This document shows, piece by piece, positions 1 to 4,848 of a stretch of 8,349 bases of DNA; position 1 is the first letter of the stretch, and each line of letters opens with the position of its first letter. The stretch is from NCBI GenBank assembly GCA_027352645.1, contig DAIEIL010000050.1, forward strand, positions 1 through 8,349, in the 5' to 3' direction. Source of the DNA: Rhodobiaceae bacterium. GTDB lineage: Bacteria > Pseudomonadota > Alphaproteobacteria > Parvibaculales > Parvibaculaceae. Below the pieces are notes generated by a model. The model had not been told where the DNA came from. It saw only the letters and a list, made by a program, of their open reading frames with translations, and ran no database searches. The position numbers were made by a program, and so were the translations under genes.

Positions 1-346
1 CGCGGTAGCCTTCGCCATAGTCGGGATAGTTGGCGGGCGCATCGATGATGGTTGCGCCCATCTCGACGAGGAGCGCATGCACCTTGTCGACATCGCCGGG
101 CCGCGAGACTTCGAAGGCGTAATGATGGAAGCCGACATCGCCGGTGCGATGCTTGTGCTGCTTGCCCTTCCGGTCGGCCTCGGTGATCCAGTACATGGTG
201 CGGCCATTGTCCCAGCCGAGCGTCTGGCCGAACTCCCATTCGAGTTCGAAGCCCATGAAGCCGAGCAATCTGTCGTAGAACTCTTTCGAGCGCTTGAGAT
301 TGCTGACGCGGATCGCGAGGTGATCGATGCCGAGGACGCGGACCAT
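1..346 (-). CDS. VOC (glyoxalase/dioxygenase-fold) protein, N-terminal part, cut by window edge
   Basis: The visible 115 residues begin MVRVLGIDHLAIRV and show the beta-alpha-beta-beta-beta module of the vicinal oxygen chelate fold. The first module has His9 in the usual metal-ligand position, followed by a helix with a KEFYDRLLGF motif (residues 21-30). The second module begins near residue 72 with GFHHYAFEV, and a tail PDYGEGYR (108-115) precedes what is normally the DPDG-x-LE strand in such proteins. The start is fixed by an AAGGAG ribosome site (353-358, minus strand) six bases upstream of the ATG. Family members include glyoxalase I, extradiol dioxygenases and resistance proteins that bind a metal and open or isomerise small substrates. 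The substrate here cannot be named. The gene lies 69 bases downstream of the acyltransferase gene on the same strand and may be co-transcribed with it. The C-terminus is missing because the window ends, not because the gene is broken. Confidence 0.87.
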   Translation of the reverse strand, partial: MVRVLGIDHLAIRVSNLKRSKEFYDRLLGFMGFELEWEFGQTLGWDNGRTMYWITEADRKGKQHKHRTGDVGFHHYAFEVSRPGDVDKVHALLVEMGATIIDAPANYPDYGEGYR

Positions 347-415
347 GATGGGCTCCTTCGCCGGTCTGGACCGCCCGATGCTCGCGCGAGGCAGGCCACG
401 GCGCAAGCGCGGCGC

Positions 416-1642
416 TTACTTTCCGGCGAGGCGCGCGCGGGCGGAGCGGAGCCAGCCCATCAGGCGATCGTTGGTCTTGATGGCGCGGCGAACGCCACGG
501 CGCGCGTTCAGTACCGTCGAGGCGCCGAGGCCCCAGGGCGTCGCCGCCTCGATCAGCGTGTAGAGCGGCATGGGCGCATCGCAGAAGCTTTCCTTGTAGG
601 GCGCATAGCCGACCGAGAGATCGTAGACCGCGTGCTTCGCCTCAACGCTCGCGCGCATGAGCCGCAGCAGATGGAGTCGGCCCGGCGAAGATTTCGCATG
701 TTCGGGATCGTAGACATGCACCATCAGCGTGACGCAGTCGTGCCAGACATGGGCGATGGAACCCGAGATCATTTCTCCGTCGAGCGTCAGCGCCGCGACC
801 TGCAGATGCATCAGCCCGTCCTCGCGCGGCAGCGAGGCCAGTTCGAGATAGGCGGCGCGGTGCGCCTCATCCGCGAAGATCGAGGCGATGCCCTGATGGC
901 GGAGTTGCGCGGCCTTGGCGTCGAGGATCTGGCGAGCGAGCGTGCGGGCTTCCGTTGGCGTCTGCGCGATGCGGAAGGCGACCTCGCCTTTCTCCGCGAG
1001 CTTGCGTTCCTTCACCCGGTCGTTGCGCCGCGTCTCGGAGCGAAAGATCAGCGACAGGCCTTCCGGGTCGGAAGGCAGTGCGAAGGCATAGGCCGCGTCG
1101 GGCGCAAGATCGCCGCCCAGCGCGACGAAGGGATTGGCGAGGCCGCCGAGGCGCGCGGGCTGGTTTTCGAGGAGCACCACATCATGTATTGGCAAGGCGC
1201 GATGGATCGCAGGCCAGAGAGCCGCGAAGCGGCCAACGGGCAAGCGGTCGGCAAAGTCGCGGGCGAGAAGCGGGCCCTTGTAATCGGCGAGCTTTCCGCC
1301 GAGCCAGACCAGACAGCGCGCACCCATGCGGCGCTCGATGCCGAGCGGCGCGAGCATCAGCGGCTTGCCGCCCAGAGAGACCATGAGGATAGCGGGCGCG
1401 ATGCCTTCCGCCGCGCCGACAGATGCATGCCAGGCGGCGAGCCAGTCATAGCTCTGGAAGCCGGTTCCCACGGCTTCGGCCTCGAAACGGCGCCACTGGG
1501 CTTCCGCTTCGACGAAGCTCGTGAAAAGCGTGAAGCCGAGCGCGCGGCGGGCGGCGACGCGGCGCTCGACCCTGCCCGGCACATTGCGAGGCGTCAAAGC
1601 GCGCGGCGCGTGGTAGCGCGGGGCTTCCACTGTCTCTCTCAT
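416..1642 (-). CDS. GNAT-superfamily N-acyltransferase, CelD/BioF2-like (Acetyltransf_6 type)
   Basis: A 408-residue soluble protein with no signal peptide or clear membrane segment. Two GNAT-like halves are visible. The N-terminal half (about 38-190) has FQSYDWLAAW (62-71) and a strand pair with KPLMLAPLGI (93-102). The C-terminal half has ETRRNDRVKERKLAEKG (203-219), typical of the FemAB/CelD group, then the strand GEMISGSIAHVW (289-300). It continues with YDPEHAKSSPGRLHLLRLM (311-329) and VYDLSVGYAPYKESF (339-353), where the SPG and the G-x-x-x-YK patterns are characteristic. Such enzymes transfer acyl or aminoacyl groups to amines, often in envelope or exopolysaccharide assembly. The acceptor is unknown here. 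I chose the ATG at 1642 because GAGGG stands six bases upstream. An in-frame start at 1699 would add 19 unlikely Arg/Gly-rich residues. The gene is divergent from the cupin gene and upstream of the VOC gene. Confidence 0.86.
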   Translation of the reverse strand: MRETVEAPRYHAPRALTPRNVPGRVERRVAARRALGFTLFTSFVEAEAQWRRFEAEAVGTGFQSYDWLAAWHASVGAAEGIAPAILMVSLGGKPLMLAPLGIERRMGARCLVWLGGKLADYKGPLLARDFADRLPVGRFAALWPAIHRALPIHDVVLLENQPARLGGLANPFVALGGDLAPDAAYAFALPSDPEGLSLIFRSETRRNDRVKERKLAEKGEVAFRIAQTPTEARTLARQILDAKAAQLRHQGIASIFADEAHRAAYLELASLPREDGLMHLQVAALTLDGEMISGSIAHVWHDCVTLMVHVYDPEHAKSSPGRLHLLRLMRASVEAKHAVYDLSVGYAPYKESFCDAPMPLYTLIEAATPWGLGASTVLNARRGVRRAIKTNDRLMGWLRSARARLAGK

Positions 1643-1648
1643 GCCCGG

Positions 1649-1653
1649 CCCTC
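1649..1653 (-). promoter_or_regulatory. Ribosome binding site fixing the acyltransferase start
   Basis: GAGGG on the minus strand lies six bases before the ATG at 1642. It supports that start over the longer in-frame reading that begins at 1699. Confidence 0.6.
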
Positions 1654-1836
1654 GCCTACACTCTCGATCATACCCGTCTCCCGCGCCGTTCCGGCACATT
1701 CGCCGTACCGTTTCCGGACGACGTCAAAGCTTCCTCCCCCAAGGAGCAAGACTTCGGCCAGATGGCTTCGGAATTAACCGGACGAGGACGCGCCGACGCA
1801 GGCCTTGGCCCGTGTTAAGATCGGTCACCCGCTACC

Positions 1837-1843
1837 GGAGGAG
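1837..1843 (+). promoter_or_regulatory. Ribosome binding site fixing the cupin start
   Basis: GGAGGAG sits just before the ATG at 1847, with the GGAGG core five bases away. It selects this ATG over the in-frame ATG at 1805, which has no comparable site. Confidence 0.7.
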
Positions 1844-1846
1844 TCG

Positions 1847-2194
1847 ATGCCGAAACTGATCCCCGTCACCGCCACGGAGACGCCAGAAACTGGTGCCCCC
1901 GCGCCCGACCGCGTGATCGCGGGGCACCCGCAGAACCGCACATGGAATGCCTATGAGACGGCGGATGGCCGCTTTTTCTCCGGCATATGGGAGTCCGATC
2001 CCGGCGCCTGGCGCATCGAATATACGGAAGCCGAGTTCTGCCACATCCTCGAAGGCGAGAGCCGCATCACGGGCGACGACGGCGGCGTGATGACAGTGCG
2101 CGCGGGCGATGCTTTCGTGCTTCCGATCGGCTTCAAGGGCACATGGGAAGTGGTAACGCGGACGCGCAAGCATTACGCGATCTATCTGCCATGA
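1847..2194 (+). CDS. Small cupin-domain protein (Cupin_3/DUF861 type)
   Basis: A 115-residue single-domain cupin. The barrel runs from about residue 43 (FFSGIWESDPGAWRI) through EFCHILEGESRIT (63-75) and the DDGG turn (77-80). It ends with the second cupin motif AGDAFVLPIGFKGTWEV (86-102) and RKHYAIYL (107-114). The spacing Glu-x-Cys-x-Ile-Leu-x-Gly plus AGD-x-F-x-x-P-x-G-F-x-G-x-W-x-V matches the Cupin_3 group related to ureidoglycine aminohydrolase. Most short stand-alone members have no known substrate. The usual two-His metal motif is reduced: His66 is in the first motif region and the second motif has none, so metal binding is uncertain. It is followed 34 bases later by the exchanger gene on the same strand and may be the first gene of that run. 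Function remains unassigned. Confidence 0.86.
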   Translation: MPKLIPVTATETPETGAPAPDRVIAGHPQNRTWNAYETADGRFFSGIWESDPGAWRIEYTEAEFCHILEGESRITGDDGGVMTVRAGDAFVLPIGFKGTWEVVTRTRKHYAIYLP

Positions 2195-2228
2195 ACCCGT
2201 GTTTTCCGACGCGGCCGGTGGCTACGCC

Positions 2229-3260
2229 ATGATGTATCTGTCGCTACTCGGTGGCTTCGTGCTGCTGATGCTTTGCGGCGACCTGCTGGTGCGGGGCGCG
2301 GCGGCGCTCGCTGCGCGGTTCGGCGTCTCATCCCTGGTCATCGCGCTCACGGTTGTCGCGGTCGGGACTTCCATGCCGGAGCTTGTGATCTCCGCGGATG
2401 CCGCGCTTCAAGGCTCGCCAGACATCGCGCTCGGCAATGTGGTCGGCAGCAATATCGCCAATATCCTGCTGGTGCTGGGCCTGCCTGCTCTCATCTACCC
2501 CATGTCATGCAGCGATGGTTCGCTCAAACAGAACACGATGATCATGCTGGGCGCGAGCGTGCTGCTGATCGCGCTCTGTTTCCTCGGCACGCTGACGCGC
2601 GGCGAAGGTCTGCTGCTTCTCGTTTTACTGGGCATCTACATCGCCTGGTCGCTTCTCACAGTCCAGACGCACAGGCTCGAAGCGCGGGCCCGCGCGGCTG
2701 AGGCGCGCGCCCTAGCCCTCGAAGTGAAGGAAACCGGCAAGGCGGTAGAGGCCGCCGTCGAGCAGGTGATCGTCAAGGATGTACCGACTGTGGCCATGTC
2801 GTCGCTGGTTATCGCGGCCTTCATCCTCATCGGTTGCGTCGGACTCCCCCTCGGAGCACATCTCGTCGTCGCGGGCGGCACGGCGATCGCACGCGCCTTC
2901 GCGGTTCCTGAAGCCACGATCGCGCTTTCGCTCGTTGCCGTCGGCACATCGCTGCCGGAACTCTCGACCTCTCTGATGGCCGCCTGGCGGAAGGAACACG
3001 ACATCGCCATCGGCAATGTCATCGGCAGCAACATCGTCAATATTCTCGGCATTCTGGGCCTCAGCTCGCTCATCGCGCCGCTGCCCGTTTCGGCAACCTT
3101 TCTTCAGATCGATCTTTGGGTCATGCTCCTCGCCGCCTTTGCGATCATACCGACAATCATGACGCGCGGCAGCATCACATGGTGGAAGGGAGCGGCTTTC
3201 GTGCTGGCCTATGCGATCTACATTGTCTCGATCCTTCATCGCGGGAGCGCGCTGATATGA
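2229..3260 (+). CDS. Calcium/sodium antiporter, CaCA family (YrbG-like)
   Basis: A 343-residue inner-membrane protein with about ten hydrophobic segments in two homologous halves. Each half carries an alpha-repeat, the ion-binding signature of Na+/Ca2+ exchangers. The first is GTSMPELVIS followed by GNVVGSN (46-75). The second is GTSLPELSTS followed by GNVIGSN (239-268). The conserved Glu51 and Glu244 in the PEL motifs are the expected cation ligands. The halves are joined by a charged Ala/Arg/Glu-rich loop (about 147-185) that could form a short helix in the cytoplasm. Length and layout match E. coli YrbG-type proteins. The transported ion pair is inferred from family, not proven. I prefer the ATG at 2229, with GGTGG seven bases upstream. 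The ATG at 2232 or a GTG at 2199 remain possible. Its stop overlaps the next start as ATGA, suggesting coupled translation with the SDR. Confidence 0.92.
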   Translation: MMYLSLLGGFVLLMLCGDLLVRGAAALAARFGVSSLVIALTVVAVGTSMPELVISADAALQGSPDIALGNVVGSNIANILLVLGLPALIYPMSCSDGSLKQNTMIMLGASVLLIALCFLGTLTRGEGLLLLVLLGIYIAWSLLTVQTHRLEARARAAEARALALEVKETGKAVEAAVEQVIVKDVPTVAMSSLVIAAFILIGCVGLPLGAHLVVAGGTAIARAFAVPEATIALSLVAVGTSLPELSTSLMAAWRKEHDIAIGNVIGSNIVNILGILGLSSLIAPLPVSATFLQIDLWVMLLAAFAIIPTIMTRGSITWWKGAAFVLAYAIYIVSILHRGSALI

Positions 3261-4009
3261 AGACGGCCCTCATCACCGGCGCCGCGCGGCGCATCGGACG
3301 CTCCATCGCGCTCGCGCTCGCCGAAGACGGCTATGCCGTCGCCATTCATCATCACCAGTCGGACGACGATGCGGCGGGCCTCGTGCGCGAGATCGACATG
3401 CGCGGCGGCAAGGCGGTGGCGCTCAAGGGCGATCTCGGCTACCGGCCCGACCTCGAAGCGCTCATTCCGGGCGCGACGAAAGCCCTCGGGCCACTCACCC
3501 TGCTGGTCAACAACGCCTCGCTCTTCGAGCCGGACGAAGCGCTGACCATGACGGAGGCTAGCTGGGACGCGCATATGGATGCGAACCTCAAGGCGCCCGC
3601 CTTTCTCTCGCAGGCCTTCGCGGCCCAGCTCCCTGAAGGTGCCTCAGGCAACATCGTCAACATCATCGACCAGCGCGTCTGGCGGCCCAATCCGCGCTTT
3701 CTGAGCTACACGCTGTCGAAAATGGCATTATGGGATCTAACGCGTCTTCTCGCGCAAGGCCTGGCTCCCCATATCCGCGTCAACGGCATCGGGCCGGGGC
3801 CGACGCTCGCCAATACGCGTCAGGCGCCAGAAGACTTCGAACGGCAATCCGCCGCGACAATTTTGCACCGCGGCACTACGCCGGAGGAGATTTGCGCGGG
3901 ACTTCGGTTTATTCTCGCCGCGCCCGCCATGACCGGCCAGATGATCGCGCTCGACGGCGGCCAGCACCTCGCCTGGGAAACGCCCGACGTCGTCGGCATC
4001 CCTGAGTGA
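3257..4009 (+). CDS. SDR oxidoreductase, pteridine reductase / FolM-like
   Basis: A 250-residue short-chain dehydrogenase/reductase. The NAD(P) fold opens with TGAARRIG (7-14); the Arg-rich glycine loop favours NADPH. NNAS (85-88) is the structural motif. The catalytic Ser of ordinary SDRs is replaced by Asp138 in NIIDQR, with Tyr151 and Lys155 following in YTLSK. This Asp-Tyr-Lys set, with Asp 13 residues before Tyr and Lys four after it, is that of Leishmania pteridine reductase PTR1, and E. coli FolM (dihydromonapterin reductase) also has Asp there. The C-terminus LDGGQHLAW (232-240) also resembles FolM. It probably reduces a dihydropterin or dihydrofolate in the cytoplasm, which fits folB 14 bases downstream. 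The start at 3257 overlaps the exchanger stop by four bases, with GGGAG nine bases upstream. Dihydrofolate versus dihydromonapterin as substrate cannot be told from sequence. Confidence 0.92.
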   Translation: MKTALITGAARRIGRSIALALAEDGYAVAIHHHQSDDDAAGLVREIDMRGGKAVALKGDLGYRPDLEALIPGATKALGPLTLLVNNASLFEPDEALTMTEASWDAHMDANLKAPAFLSQAFAAQLPEGASGNIVNIIDQRVWRPNPRFLSYTLSKMALWDLTRLLAQGLAPHIRVNGIGPGPTLANTRQAPEDFERQSAATILHRGTTPEEICAGLRFILAAPAMTGQMIALDGGQHLAWETPDVVGIPE

Positions 4010-4023
4010 TCGGGCAAGAATGA

Positions 4024-4443
4024 ATGAGTAACACCATGAGCCAGTCCGACAACGTCAGGCCCTTCAAGATCGCCGACGCGGCGCGCGCCATTCGCCACGT
4101 CTTCGTGCGCGACCTGCTGCTTGACGCCCATATCGGCGTTTATACCCATGAGCATGGCCGCACCCAGCCGATCAGGGTCAATGTGGATCTGACGGTGAGC
4201 GAGGCGGCGCATGGCGACAAGCATGCCAATGTCGTCTGCTACGAAGAGGTGGTGAACAACATCAAGGCGCTGGTCGCGAGCGGCCACCTCAACCTCGTCG
4301 AAACGCTGGCCGAACGGGTCGCCGCCTCCTGCCTGCAGGACGATCGGGTCGTGGTCGCCCGGGTCCGGATCGAGAAGCTCGCCGCCATCCCGGAAGCGGG
4401 CAGCGTCGGCGTCGAGATCGAGCGGGCGAAGGCCCCATCTTAA
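4024..4443 (+). CDS. folB: Dihydroneopterin aldolase FolB (or FolX-type epimerase)
   Basis: A 139-residue protein of the tunnelling-fold pterin family. FolB splits 7,8-dihydroneopterin into 6-hydroxymethyl-dihydropterin and glycolaldehyde in folate synthesis. Visible family positions are RDLLLDAHIGVYTHEHG (29-45, with Glu43), Tyr73 in VCYEEV, the pterin-anchoring Glu93 in HLNLVETLAERVA (88-100) and Lys118 in VRIEKL, the candidate catalytic lysine. The usual Lys-Pro after that strand is Lys-Leu here. About 22 residues precede the fold, more than in E. coli FolB. The ATG at 4024 lacks a clear ribosome site. The ATG at 4036 (residue 5) is an alternative. The gene sits 14 bases after the FolM-like SDR. 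FolX, the dihydroneopterin triphosphate epimerase, shares this fold, so the adjacent reductase leaves an epimerase role open. Confidence 0.9.
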   Translation: MSNTMSQSDNVRPFKIADAARAIRHVFVRDLLLDAHIGVYTHEHGRTQPIRVNVDLTVSEAAHGDKHANVVCYEEVVNNIKALVASGHLNLVETLAERVAASCLQDDRVVVARVRIEKLAAIPEAGSVGVEIERAKAPS

Positions 4444-4463
4444 CCCAAGCGATCCACTCGGCA

Positions 4464-4503
4464 TTGATTCCGGATACCCCCGCGAAAGCGGCAATGGAAT
4501 CAA
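4464..4503 (+). repeat. Nested inverted repeat just after folB
   Basis: TTGATTCC (4464-4471) and GGAATCAA (4496-4503) are perfect 8-bp complements. Inside the loop, CCGC-GAAA-GCGG (4480-4491) forms a four-pair hairpin with a GNRA-type tetraloop. In RNA this gives a two-level stem starting 20 bases after the folB stop. No run of T follows, so it is not a classical intrinsic terminator. It may stabilise the 3' end or act as a protein site. A GANTC site lies in each outer arm. Confidence 0.6.
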
Positions 4504-4538
4504 CGATTTGGGCAAGGCCCTCGCCGGGTACGGAACAA

Positions 4539-4547
4539 TTGTGCACA
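4539..4547 (+). promoter_or_regulatory. Possible weak DnaA box
   Basis: TTGTGCACA differs from the consensus TTWTNCACA only at the third base. It overlaps two short palindromes, ACAATTGT (4535-4542) and TGTGCACA (4540-4547). A single near-match carries little weight alone. Confidence 0.3.
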
Positions 4548-4639
4548 GCAAAGAAATCGGCGGCGCGTCCCGAATCTGCTTGACTCTACTATTCGCCGGA
4601 TAGCAGTCCCCTTTTCAAAGCCTAAAAAAGATTGTTAAA

Positions 4640-4652
4640 AATCAAAGGGTTA
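4640..4652 (+). promoter_or_regulatory. Consensus IHF binding site
   Basis: AATCAAAGGGTTA matches the IHF consensus WATCAANNNNTTR at every defined position. It is flanked upstream by an A-rich tract (4623-4640), as strong IHF sites often are. IHF would bend the DNA between folB and uvrC. A second, imperfect version (AATCAA, five bases, TTA; 4727-4740) abuts the DnaA box. Confidence 0.5.
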
Positions 4653-4737
4653 GCCTTGTCACATTTTGCGGCACAACGTCACAAAAGCTAATTGTGGCAA
4701 CAACTTGACTGCGGTCGTCGACAAAGAATCAACAAAC

Positions 4738-4746
4738 TTATCCACA
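4738..4746 (+). promoter_or_regulatory. Consensus DnaA box
   Basis: TTATCCACA is the strongest form of the DnaA box (E. coli R1 type). It lies about 100 bases upstream of uvrC in the AT-rich gap. I see no other exact copy in the window, so it may be a regulatory DnaA site rather than part of an origin. Confidence 0.6.
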
Positions 4747-4761
4747 GCCATCGCGCATATG

Positions 4762-4789
4762 TTGAGAGCCCATCTGGCATCGCTCTCAA
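4762..4789 (+). repeat. Inverted repeat in the uvrC leader
   Basis: TTGAGAGC (4762-4769) and GCTCTCAA (4782-4789) are perfect 8-bp complements around a 12-base loop, 59 bases before the uvrC ATG. There is no T tract on either side. It could be an operator dyad or, if transcription starts upstream, a leader hairpin. Confidence 0.6.
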
Positions 4790-4848
4790 AGGCGCTACTA
4801 TGGAACCCAATGGAATCCGGCGCTTAACGGCAGACTCTTAAAACAAGC

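Larger units (their letters stand above)
1643..1846. promoter_or_regulatory. Divergent intergenic region with weak promoter candidates on both strands
   Basis: These 204 bases separate the minus-strand acyltransferase from the plus-strand cupin gene and must contain promoters for both. On the minus strand, TATGAT (complement of 1667-1672) matches five of six bases of a sigma-70 -10 box, but no good -35 lies 16-18 bases upstream. On the plus strand, TGT-TAAGAT (1813-1821) reads as an extended -10 and would start a transcript about 20 bases before the cupin ATG. Its -35 is also poor (CCGACG, 1793-1798). I see no strong operator dyad. The assignments are tentative. Confidence 0.35.
4444..4848. 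other. Noncoding AT-rich gap between folB and uvrC, rich in GANTC sites
   Basis: No reading frame here looks like a gene. By eye I count 47 G+C in the 120 bases 4621-4740 (39%), far below the flanking genes. Seven GANTC sites, the target of the alphaproteobacterial cell-cycle methylase CcrM, start at 4466, 4497, 4572, 4582, 4726, 4813 and 4833. The other 7.9 kb of the window also holds only seven. The gap further contains a consensus DnaA box, a consensus IHF site, two 8-bp inverted repeats and two GTCACA repeats 20 bases apart. CTTGACT occurs twice (4579-4585, 4704-4710) and could supply -35 boxes, but no good -10 lies at the right distance. The gap must contain the uvrC promoter and the folB transcript end. 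No intrinsic terminator with a T tract is visible. Confidence 0.75.

Noticed and set aside
77..1777. 566-codon plus-strand open frame opposite the VOC and acyltransferase genes
   Set aside because: It spans two recognisable minus-strand genes and the gap between them, and its product has no family features. It is a GC-bias shadow.
3116..3256. N-terminal extension of the SDR from an upstream in-frame ATG
   Set aside because: It would read through the end of the exchanger in another frame, and the Rossmann motif begins at residue 7 from the ATG at 3257, the normal place.
4020..4031. Mini-frame ATG-AAT-GAG-TAA overlapping the folB start
   Set aside because: Three codons, no ribosome site, most simply chance overlap of ATGAATGAG.
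4533..4544. GAAC-AATT-GTGC, one base from the GAAC-N4-GTTC LexA box
   Set aside because: That is the Gram-positive type of box. Alphaproteobacterial LexA generally uses direct repeats such as GTTC-N7-GTTC, and the site is about 300 bases from uvrC.
4803..4816. GAAC-N6-GAAT near the uvrC start as a LexA direct repeat
   Set aside because: Spacing is six rather than seven and the second half-site is imperfect.
4824..4841. Two TTAA half-sites before uvrC as a CtrA box
   Set aside because: CtrA needs TTAA-N7-TTAA; here the gap is ten bases.
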